Part shown: positions 47,175 to 56,724 of the stretch, one piece after another | Layout: every line of letters starts with the position of its first letter | How positions within the stretch are numbered: position 1 is the stretch's first letter | From: Adiantum capillus-veneris | Lineage: Eukaryota > Streptophyta > Polypodiopsida > Polypodiales > Pteridaceae | DNA: 64,000 nucleotides | Direction: 5' to 3' | NCBI GenBank assembly: GCA_014529385.2 | Contig: CM043971.1 | Coordinates: 33,313,709-33,377,708 of the forward strand | Notes under the pieces: model-generated | What the model saw: only the letters and a program-made list of their open reading frames with translations | Databases searched by the model: none | Told to the model about the DNA's origin: nothing | Made by a program: the position numbers and the translations under genes

Positions 47175-48311
47175 TTTGGTTGGGGTTTTGGGATCCAAAT
47201 GAATTGATACTTTATGGCTAGACTTGGTGTGATGTTTTGAATTAAATGTTGTGATTTTGTCTTTGTATGGACAAAAAGGTACATGGATCGCGATCCATGT
47301 TGGGAAGGATATTGGGCACCTTTTTGCACACATGTTCCTATAGGTGTTCCTAGCAGACTGGTGAATTTTTTTCAAGTTTGGACTTGTTTTTCCTATGTTT
47401 ACTCAATTTTCCAGTTTATGGTCATGTTTGTCCCGTCTTGATTGATACCTAATAGTTCATTGACTCCCGATGATTTATGCCTAAAAACCATTGTTTTTTC
47501 CAACTCCCCGCCAAATTTCATGAGTTTTCGGATGCATCTGAAGTGGGAAATTGATGCAAGCAATTTCCACAACTTTATAGGTATCCCTTTGCTTTGCTTT
47601 GCCCCTAATTAGACCTTTAGTGTTGTTTCTCTTGATCTTTGGGTTTCACACACTTCCGGATTCCTTTTTGTTTTGTACTGCTTTTGAATAAAGCCAATGG
47701 AAGTTCCAAATGTTGCTCTGGTTAGTGGGTTAGCTTCATGTTCCCTTCCCAGCCCCATTCCATAGTGATTTTTGGAAATAAGACCATTTTAGTCTTGATT
47801 AAATTAAAAATGACCCTTTGCAAATTGAAAGTACCAAATCACTTGGTTTTAATGATTTTTAAGATCCCTTTTGTGACTAATTCGCATAATCAGTTATCCT
47901 TTTGCCTCCTCCAACCAGTGATCTACTTGTGTCTTGTTTTTGTTATCAAGGTGGGGAACTCACTACCCACGTTTATTGATTTTAGGGTTTTGGGAACATG
48001 GATCACTATCCATGTTCCAACTCCTTTTGCAATGGTTTTTGCATGGGGTAATTCTACCAAATGTCAGGTGTCTACTGAAGAGAGGATTTTTGTTTTGGGC
48101 AAGATTTGGACTTCCCAATTAGCTCTAACAACTTGTAGAATTTAGGTCTTGATTTTGATCTAATATGTTGTTTTGGTGTTGTTGGTGCAGTGTGGAGCGT
48201 ATACAAATGTTCTTGTAGGGTTAATGATCATACCTTTTAGATCTGGTGGAGTAAGAGCTACTATACTGGTCATAGCAGGCAGAAACACGACATGATTCTC
48301 TAAGCTTCTCT

Positions 48312-48357
<46 letters not shown>

Positions 48358-48429
48358 GCCAATGAGATTAACTTGCCCCAATTTGACTATATGTTCCCTA
48401 CCTACTCGGAATGCCCCATTCATACTTAC
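47175..48429. other. Sequence right of element B, no gene recognised
   Basis: Contains a perfect 20-bp palindrome at 47281-47300 and an 11-bp-arm hairpin at 47993-48018 with the same ACATGGAT core. A CT run lies at 48314-48354. A good plus-strand splice-acceptor-like sequence (TTGGTGTTGTTGGTGCAG) ends at 48190, without a supported exon after it. Confidence 0.55.
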
Positions 48430-48660
48430 CTCCATTGCTCATATCTTCATGTTCATATCACTTGCGGTTTGAACCGTTCTTCATTCGGATATTCAATCGA
48501 CCAATGGCCTTTAATCTGCAATTTTGATCCTTCAAAAGTTGGCTCAAAATCCTTCATGTGCCAAACCTTTTTATTTGCCATGTTTGAAGCTCTTGCTTTG
48601 AAGATTTGGCGTTTGCTCTCAGAAGTCAATTCCAACTTTCCTGGCTCGACTTATTAATTT
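48430..48660 (-). pseudogene. Exon-like fragment of unknown gene
   Basis: Minus-strand reading with KVWHMKDFEPTFEGSKLQI and WSIEYPNEERFKPQVI, followed (after a stop in that frame) by a strong 5' splice site GGAG|GTAAGT at 48430/48429. It could be a 5' exon of the split coiled-coil gene, whose candidate acceptor lies at 32957. That would place element B in its intron. No family recognised. Confidence 0.35.
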
Positions 48661-48955
48661 TTGTTGATTATTTATCCTTTTTAGTTTTTTAGCGTTTAAA
48701 AATAAAATAAAATTACCCACCATTATTATTAATTGGCCACAATTTGCTTTTTTTTGTTGTAATACTCATATATACATATTCTTAGCCTGGCATCTTATTT
48801 TTCATGAATGGTGTCGATATGGCTCACAATTATGCCTGCTAAGAGCTAAAAAGCCTTGAAAAACTGATAAAAGAAAATAATATGTACAAAATGATGATTA
48901 TCTTGTTGCTAGTTTTCCCCCCTTCCCATAGTGAGTCGTCCCGGATGAACATGTG

Positions 48956-51163
48956 TCAAAGTGCATGTGTACAAAGTAAGTGTCTATGCATAGCCGTATA
49001 TTGTGGTGCTAGGATGTGAATGGAAGATATGCACGGGGTAACCAAGTGTTGTGCAAGATGTGGGTTCTGAACCATATGTTCAAGGGTTGTTGATGACGAG
49101 GTTAGTTTGAAGCTGCGTGGTACAAACAAAAGAAGTTGAAGAAGACATGCTCTATCTTTGACAATGGTACCTTGTAGTTTTGACACACCGTTTTGATGAG
49201 GCGTAACGGCATTGTACATTGGTGTTTTATCCCACAACTAGCCAAAAATGCATTAAATTCATGAGACATATACTCTCCCCCTCGATCGGAACGGAGGGTG
49301 CCCATAGTACATTTTGAGACATTTTCAGCCATAGCCAGAAATTTCTTGAAGCACATAAATACTTTGGACTTTGCTTTTAAGCGGAAACACCCATGCATGC
49401 CTGGAGGAATCATCAATGGAAGTCACGAAGTACAGATAATTGCCCAAGGACAGAGTTTGCATGGGCCCACAAACATCGCTATGCACAAGCTGCAACCTGC
49501 ATGTAGCCCTTACTGAACCATCCTTTGGAAAATTCAAACGTTGCATCTTTCCCAAAATACAGCCTTCATAAACATGCTTCACAGGTGCTTCAAGAGGCGG
49601 CAAAGAAGCAACCATAGATTTTCTAAAACACAACAAACTGGAAAAATTCAAATGCCCAAAACATGCATGCCAAAGTTTTGCATCAGAAACAGCTTCTGAG
49701 TCCACAATTGCATTTGCAAAATTCTACACACACTTGTCATACAAAGTGAGCTTATACAGCCCAGAACATAAAATGCCAGATACAACAATTTCATCACCAA
49801 AACGGAGATCATGGATTGTACATCTTTCATCCACAAGTTTGATAACAAGAACAAGTCTAGCAAGTGTAGATACATACAAAAGGTTCTTTTTTATCCCAGG
49901 TACATGCAATGCATCAACAAGTGTGAAAGAACTGCCATTCGCAGCAGTTAGCACAATCTTTCCAACTCCCTTGACCGGAGAAGACGCATTGTTGGCACAA
50001 GTGACTGAATTCCCATGAGGGGCATCTTGAAGAGATGAAAACAAGTCACGATGAGAGGTAATGTGCTTTGTAGCACCACTATCAAAGTACCACACATGAG
50101 CATCTGCAGCAATTTGACATATATGCACCATGGACAAAAGGATTATACGTGCACTCTATACTAAATGCTCAGTCTGCATCTACATCAGCATCACAATCTC
50201 CTTTCATAGAAGATTTAACAATTATTGCACTTGTAGTGGAACCAACCTCTTTCTTCTTAGCCTCTTTTGCCTTTAATTTCCGGCAATGCTAGTGATCATT
50301 AGCTTTACAATAATGGCAACACGTCTTCCTTTTGCCCTTTTCCCCAAAGTTTCCAGACCAAGTTTTGCCAACAGAAGCATTAGGAACATGTGCCTTTCCA
50401 CTCGCAAAAGAACCATGAGAAGTGGCTACATTACCGTTACCACTTTTTCTTTGAGCAAAAATAAAGGTTTATTCAATTGCACGCTATTAAGCCTTGTTTC
50501 TTCTAGAAAGTGAGTCTTGCAATAGCAATGTGCATAATGCATCAAACTTGACAACTTCAAGATTTCCTTGGGTCATCAGTCTCCAAGTACTAGCAAAAGT
50601 CTCGTAAGAATCTGGCAAAGCATCAAGAACAGTCTACACAAGGAAACTGTCAGAAATGACTTTTCTATAGAAATTAGTTTCTCATTGATATCCTTGATAC
50701 CAGCAAGAAAAGTGTCCATTTCATCTTCCTCATGCATAATTTTTTACTCCAGCTCTTTACGCAGTAATGCAATTTTAGCTTCATTGCGACTTTTATAAAG
50801 ACCAACCAGAATATCTCAAGCCTCTTTTACAGATTTTTCTAAATGAATGTGAGGAGTGATAGTGTGCTTCACACACAACGCAATCAATGCATGAGTCTGT
50901 ACATCTTTTATGTCCCAATGAGCCTGCTCAGCTATAGGCAAAACAGCTCTAGCAGCAACAATTCTGCCACCAAAACCTACAACATCCCCAACATCCTTTG
51001 TATCCTAGAAATAGGATGTACATCAATACCCTGTACAATATTATAGACACCCTTTGATAAAAGAACATGTTTCATCATGTAAGCCCACATTGGGTAATTG
51101 TCCCCATCCAATCTATCCTCAGTAGGCAAACATCTTGAATACATCTGTGTTGTTGTCAGCCAT
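48956..51163 (-). pseudogene. C2 gag-protease-integrase remnant
   Basis: Gag start MADNNTDVFKM, then after a frameshift LDGDNYPMWAYMMKHVLLSK. Later come a protease with WYFDSGATKHITSHRDLF (about 50070, canonical D-S-G-A), a GAG-pre-integrase (LWHACFGHLNFSSLLCF) and integrase segments LVHSDVCGPMQTLSLGNY and TLRSDRGGEYMSHEFNAFL. The order and residues are copia, distinct from C1. Broken in gag and between integrase segments by several frameshifts. Confidence 0.85.
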
Positions 51164-51836
51164 GGTGAATGCATGCACCTGATGCGAAAACTGCACGAAA
51201 AGAGGAGAAACAAAGTGAGACCAACACGTGCTATATAGCACAACCTGTAGAAGATTGTAAGGGACCTTTTATATAGAAAAGGGCATTGACAAAAATCATG
51301 CACAAAAAGACAAAATTGCCTACGCAGCACTGCCTCTAGTGGAAACAGAGAACAAAATGAGCCCAAATGAAAAATCTGAGCAGACCAAGCTCTATGATCT
51401 TACCCAAAGTATTTTTCGACCTACTGACGCTCACAAAAACCAAAGATAGTTAGCAGGCATGTGCGGGCGATGAGACGATTAAGCCTGGGAGGATGCAACC
51501 TGCTCTGATACTAATTGTTGGACATAGGGTTGCAGGGAAACACAGACAGCTTGGAGAAGATGAAGGAAGCTCAAGGCACACAACAAAGTGTAGTATTACT
51601 TAGTGTGCAATGGAAATATAATGGCCCTAGAGTGATGGGCGTCTATACAATGCACGGGGAAAAAACTTCCTAGTGAGGAAAAAAATGCCTCCACGGTCCT
51701 TAATGTGTTCACACATATCATTACCACATGCATATGGTAACAATGAGTGGGGTGAGTACTTCCCACAAACTTTTTAGGATGCAGCCAGGAAGTGGTATTA
51801 CCAGTATCCAGCAGGGCCAACTTTAGACCTACAACA
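48956..51836 (-). mobile_element. Truncated Ty1/copia element (C2)
   Basis: Minus-strand 5' part of a copia element: 5' LTR about 51516-51836 (TGTTG...CAACA ends, no second copy to confirm), PBS TAGTATCAGAGC at 51502-51513 (one mismatch to tRNA-iMet), gag from ATG near 51163 (MADNNTDVFKM), protease, GAG-pre-integrase and integrase core. It stops at about 48956; RT, RNase H and 3' LTR are missing. Confidence 0.85.
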
Positions 51837-51839
51837 AGT

Positions 51840-53479
51840 TGAAAAAGGCATTTCTTTTAAAATATAGTGAAAATTGTGGGGACAAAAATATTCTCTACAA
51901 GCTGGACAAGATCAAGCAGGGCAACTTGTCAATCAGAAGCTATGTCAAAAAGATCATGGAGCTAACCAAACAAGTGAATGAACCTCCTTGAGAGAAGAGG
52001 ATGTGTGCATAGTTTTTTAGTAGATTCAAAAGTAAAAAACTCAAAGAACAAGAGGTACTAGCATACCGACTAGGAAATTCAATTACCTGGTACAAAGGGC
52101 TCTAAAATTGGAGCAGCAAGCAAAGAAGAAAAAGGGCCATAAGGGAAGAAGGAATTCAAGTGACAGTGAATCGTCAGCTGAGGAGTCAAGTTCCAATTCA
52201 AGTTGTTATAAAAATGGAAGTGATTCAGAGGACCAGTCGAAGAGTAAGAAGAAAGGATCTTGGACCAAGAAGATAGAAGCAATGTCGATGCAGATATCTG
52301 AAATATCAAAACCAAACTTGTAGGTGGAAAGGTGAGACCTAGTGTACTAACTACAAATCAAAAGAGCGTAGGTCTAATGAGTGTTGCCAATGTACCTACT
52401 TGAAAGCATTTGGACAGTTGTGAAATATTTGCAAAACCAAAATACAACATTCCAAAGGAGGCAAAGATGTATCTTTGATGGTAGTCACAAACCTAGAACC
52501 ACCAAAACAAGAGGGAATGTCAAAGAATATGGATAATGGGATCAGTACCAGCAACACGTCGGGAAAAGATAGATATCAAAATTTTGATGGTAGAGGTCGA
52601 GGAAGATCTATCTTTACAATATGTATTTTAGTTGTTATACGTGTGGCAAGTATAGACACTTTGCAACTCAATGCCCATATAATGTTAAAGCTAAAGCAGC
52701 CAAAGGTAACATGGTAGACCCAGTTCCAATACGAGTGATCACTAAGAATGTTGCGTTTGTCATTAAGGAGTTACCAAATGAGCCAGTAAACCAAACAAAG
52801 AAAATTGAAGAGGCTCAGAGGTGGGAGAAAGAAGCAAAGAGCCATTTTTAAGGCCGAGGGAAAGGCCAAGGAGGTGAATGAATGGCAAGAGCAGAGGACA
52901 TTGGCAGCCAAGATCATAGAGGATCTGGCTAAGAAGATGCCAAAGAAGGCTAAATGCTCGGAGGACAGAACCATCCAAAGGAATTTTCCAAAGTCTCAAA
53001 AGGTTCTAGAGAAGAAACTCCCAAAGAATGAATCTAGTAAGACAGAGGCTAGGAAGGAACCTTAAGAACCAGTAAGGGCTCAGAGGAGCACCTAGAGAAG
53101 GATGTCCGGCAAGTCAAGGTAGACTTGGCCAAGGTTGATAAATTGGATCTAGGGAGACAAAATGTTCAAAAGTAACAATTTAATTCCTCACAAAAGGATC
53201 CATTAGCTAGAAGACGCAGGAGGCCAGCAGAGACATGGCAATATAACACCTAGAAAGAGAATGAAGCAACATGCCCAGTGCTGGAGAGAAGAACAGGGCC
53301 AGCAAACAATAGAGTCCAATAGGGAGCAGCCGTCGCGCCACCAATCACAAGCAAGACCATCCAAGACTCAGGTGGTCCATACAGACACAAAATCAGAGAG
53401 TGAGCCACCATGGCTGCGAGATAAAATACTGCGCACACATCGGGTGGCCGTTGGGGGGAAGACATTGCCTCGAGGCTAG
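51840..53479 (+). pseudogene. Retroelement gag remnant with CCHC knuckle
   Basis: Plus-strand, heavily broken. Legible pieces: KLDKIKQGNLSIRSYVKKIM (about 51900); a Ser/Lys-rich stretch (52108-52323: RRNSSDSESSAEESSSNSS, then KKKGSWTKKIEAMSMQISE); a zinc knuckle CYTCGKYRHFATQC (about 52634-52675); a Lys/Glu-rich helical part (52742-53065); and a Gln-rich part ending PPWLRDKILRTHRVAVGGK with TAG at 53477-53479. The pattern is retrotransposon gag. I recall similar Ser-rich gag sequences from plant retroelements but cannot name the family. It shares its final frame with the histone-like segment that follows. Confidence 0.6.
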
Positions 53480-53980
53480 GGAGCTCTCCCCACACAACAA
53501 GATCGGCAGCCAAGGGAAGAGGAAGAATCAGAAGAGGCTGCAGAACCAACCCCTAAGCATGTAAACATGCACAAGTCTAATTTTTTCAAGAAGCCTAAAC
53601 GCCGCCCGCTAGCAAATGTGCAAGTGCCCCCAAGACAACCGTAGCGGCGCCGAAAAATAGCAAGGGCATTTGCAGAAATCCACCACTACCAGAAGACTAC
53701 GGAGCTTTTGATTCGACGTACCCCCTTTGCTCGCACAGTGAAGGAGGTGCTTCAAAGCTATGGAAATCAGTATAGAATGCAAGCAATAGCGCTAGAGGCT
53801 ATTTAAGAAGCTGCAGAGGCCCACATCATTTCGGTGTTGGAAGATACCAACCTATGCACCATTCATGCAAAGCGAGTGACAATACAGCCAAAAGATATGC
53901 AACTTGCACATCGATTGCGACGAGACTTCGAGCAACCGAAGTTACCTCTCTTTTTGTATTGCACACCCTTATCTTTGTAA
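53480..53980 (+). pseudogene. Histone H3-like fold domain, divergent, pseudogenised
   Basis: In frame with the end of the gag remnant. After an acidic stretch (PREEEESEEAAEPTPK) and a basic one (FFKKPKRRPLANVQVP) comes a TAG (53642-53644). Then follows a histone H3 fold: alphaN helix (EIHHYQKTTELLIRRTPFAR), alpha1/loop1 (TVKEVLQSYGNQYRMQ), alpha2 ([20 protein letters not shown]) and loop2/alpha3 ([20 protein letters not shown]). H3 hallmarks [20 protein letters not shown] are retained. TAA at 53804-53806 interrupts alpha2 where H3 normally has Gln. Loop 1 is canonical H3 length, not the longer loop usual in CENH3. The ordinary H3 tail is absent or unrecognisable. It may be a captured or retro-copied H3, or a divergent variant gene in decay. 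Confidence 0.75.
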
Positions 53981-54051
53981 TGATTTGACTTTCCAATGAC
54001 AATATGATCAACAGTTTTGTCTACTATGTCTATTATCTTTGTAATGATATG

Positions 54052-54770
54052 ACTTTGTAATTTCAAGTTCTGTATGTAATTTCAGTATATTTAGGTATTT
54101 TAAGTACCCTGGGGGGTAGATAAGCCTACCAGGGGCAAAAAAAAGCCTGGCCACAAGGGCGCACAAATGGCCCACAAAAGCACAAATTTACTAAAACCTA
54201 TTGGTTTTGCAACATTATTTTAGATGGATCCTTGTGGCCACCCTTTTTTGGCCATTTCAAGCTTTGAATTCTCCATAGGATATCAAAAAAGTTAACATAT
54301 TGTGAAACCAAGTGTCTATGCAACATTAATTTGGATTTTTCAAATGTCCAATGTAATTGGGCTTTTTGGTGCAGGGGTGTACTAGGTAGAGCTAAAGCAG
54401 GTGATAGTGTGCTGGAAACTTAAATTCATAATTGATTTCACCTTTTCTAGTGTCCTTGAGTGTGAACATATGCTGAAATTGCCATAAAAAGGGTGCATCT
54501 AAATTAATGATGCAAAACCAATTGATTTCAATAAATTTGTGCTTTGTAAGTATCCTAGGGGATAGATAAGCCTACCAAGGGCAAAAAAAATCCTGGCCAC
54601 AAGGGCGCACAAATGGCCCATCCAAAACTAATGGATGGGCCATTTGCTCGCCCTTGTGGCCAGGCTTTTTTTTGCCCTTGGTAGGCTTATATACCCCCTA
54701 GGGAACTTAAAATACCTAAATTTACTAAAATTGACTAAAATTACATACAGAACTTGAAATTACAAAGTCA
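54052..54770. repeat. Inverted repeats and long hairpin between two convergent genes
   Basis: Sequence 54052-54175 (after the H3-like segment) is repeated in inverted orientation at about 54635-54770 (after the 500-aa gene on the other strand). Shared stretches include ACTTTGTAATTTCAAGTTCT and GCCTGGCCACAAGGGCG. A third, direct copy at about 54545-54629 forms with 54636-54715 a near-perfect hairpin with a 6-7 nt loop (arms end TGGCCCATCCA / TGGATGGGCCA). Could be terminal repeats of an unnamed transposon or a fold-back structure. Confidence 0.8.
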
Positions 54771-54899
54771 CCAATCAAAACAATTTCATATCACCAATTG
54801 AAACAATTTTCAAGATTAACAAATCACATTCAAAAGAATTTGCAAGATAGAGAGACAATTCCAAATGTTTTTTATTACTTCCAAAACAGTGATTTTACA

Positions 54900-56480
54900 T
54901 CATGTATCTGAGGAGTTCATAATTTTCTTGACCATTTCCTGGCGCCTATTTTGCGCGTAAGGCAACTCCCCAGTTAAGAGGGACTGCGCTATGGCCTTTG
55001 GGTCAGTTGAGCCAATGGAAGCATGTATCCCTATCTGGGCAAGCACTTTACCACGAAAGCCAGTGCCAAACGCTGTGCATACAAGGGATCTACGCACTAG
55101 GAACACTTGATGCGCAGTTTGAGCAATGGTGCTCAAACACAAAAACTTGCTCAAAGCTTTCAACGACCAAGTCATAAAATGGGCTTGGGGAGTAAATTCA
55201 TTATGGATAATGGCCACATCGCCAGGGAGAAGTTGTCCTAGGTAATGCGCAAGGGAAGCTTGAGGTCCAAAGCCCGTCCACTTGCCACTCGTCCTTGTAG
55301 CAAAATCATCAACCTCCACGACATCCTGTCATAAACAGATGAAGGTTGAGAAAAAAGACAATGAAGGATAAAATAGTAATATGAAAATTAGGATACAGTT
55401 TACCTCCTGCTCCTTGTCGTCCTCCTCCCTGTTGCCCTTTGCATCCAAGTCAATGCTCCCATGCACCACATATACAAGCTTTGGATCATCAGATGGGAGG
55501 TTGCATAATGGCATAGGCATCCTAGCAACCTCAACCTTGGCTTGCGTGGCTTGGAATTCTTCCTCAGCCACGTGCAACTGCTCTGCTGCCAGGATCTTCG
55601 CACATATAACTGCAATAATGTCAGCAACAAAGTCCTCAACTGGCAAGAGCTTGCTTTCTAGGGCATATGGCATATTGTCTAAGGGACATTTGGTGTTGTT
55701 GCATAGCATGCTCAAGCATTCATCCATGCGCAGGCCAAATGCTTTCTCCAAATCATGCAGAAACACATACTCCTCCCCATCCACTACCACTGAGGAGAAG
55801 CGGCTGATTTCTACCGCTGGGATAGCCACCTCCATCAATGGTAGTGGCACTCGAGTGTCACTAGGGCCAGCCACAACTATGGATTTCTCAACCACTTCTT
55901 CGAGACCCTTAGGGTACTCGAGCCGGAGTGTCTTTCCTTCCGCTTCTACAGGGTTCATAGAGATAACCTGCTGCTCCTTGGTGTCCTTGATAAAGGACCC
56001 AACCTGAAGGTGTGGTAAGCGGAGCTCCTCCAAATCAGGTTCCTCGCTCACCAAGAAGATAAATGTTGCGAGCCGAGAAAGGTACTCCACCCCCAAATTG
56101 CGCTTCTTGAGCGCTGACACCCCTGGGGCTTGCTCGTCCAAGTAATGGCCTGCATCGGTTGCAATTTCTTGGAATCGCCGCAACCACTTGGAGAATGGGC
56201 GATCACCTTTGTGTATATAGCGCAAAAGATCGCAAGGCACCCAGATCCCTGCATGTGGGGGGATAGATACAGAATATTTTATGATGTGCTCCTCCATGAA
56301 TGCAAAAATCTCGGCAAATGCATCCATGTGAAGGGAAATTGTGGCATCAAGGTCAGGGAGACGAGTAAAAAAGGTGTGGAGGTCCAACTTCCCTTTGTAT
56401 TTGGTGTCCTCGAGGAAGAGGATGAAGCGTGACAAAGGGGTGGATGTGGCTGCAGATGCAGAGGCTGTGGAAGCATCCAT
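54900..56480 (-). CDS. Intact two-exon gene of unknown function (500 aa)
   Basis: Exon 1 56480-55404 (359 codons from ATG, MDASTASASAATSTPLSRF), intron 55403-55326 (78 bp, GAG|GTAAAC ... TTATGACAG|GAT), exon 2 55325-54900 (141 codons + TGA). The intron falls between codons and splicing gives one uninterrupted 500-residue frame, the only long intact gene model in the window. The protein is soluble-looking, with no signal peptide or membrane segment once spliced. It has a helical N-terminal half (FTRLPDLDATISLHMDAF, then IWVPCDLLRYIHKGDRPFSK). A middle part has SSVVVDGEEYVFLHDLEKAF, loosely like small DNA-binding domains with a GEEY-LHDL pattern. An acidic KGNREEDDKEQE region lies at the junction. 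No family recognised. Its 3' flank carries the repeat shared with the H3-like gene, so both may belong to one mobile unit. Confidence 0.65.
55326..55403 (-). other. Intron of the 500-aa gene
   Basis: 78 bp, GT...AG, pyrimidine-rich before the acceptor, contains in-frame stops; plant-type short intron. Confidence 0.7.
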
Positions 56481-56724
56481 GTCTAGCCTGGGGTGTATAG
56501 AAAGTGGAGGAGCTTAAGAGTTGCAAAAGTGAAAATAGTGAATGAGTTAGGTGGCCCCCCTTTCATAATGGACCCTTTTTTAAAGACATTAAAAAAAAAG
56601 ACACTTTCACCAAAAAATGATTTCTCATGTCAATGCGAAAAATTATATTCAAAGGCATGATTTGCCAAAGCAAATCATGTTGATTACATCGGGGATCATT
56701 TTGAAAATTGCAAGAGTTACAAAG

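Noticed and set aside
48172-48260. Plus-strand exon after the acceptor-like TTGGTGTTGTTGGTGCAG
   Set aside because: No upstream donor/exon pair or conserved protein follows; left as a note only.
53400-53476. Histone H3 N-terminal tail in ...RTHRVAVGGKTLPRG
   Set aside because: A faint likeness to the H3 or CENH3 tail exists, but it is too short and lies about 55 codons upstream of the fold; chance cannot be excluded.
15736-53980. Nuclear code in which TAG/TAA means Gln (as in some algae and ciliates)
   Set aside because: Many interrupting TAGs fall at likely Gln positions. But the intact spliced 500-aa gene ends in TGA, the adjacent exon-2 frame ends cleanly in TAA, and TGA stops and frameshifts also break the elements. 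Decay explains the pattern better.
54900-56480. Membrane-spanning C-terminus of the unspliced frame (about 55390-55329)
   Set aside because: The hydrophobic end is translated intron; splicing at GTAAAC...GACAG removes it and restores a long soluble frame.
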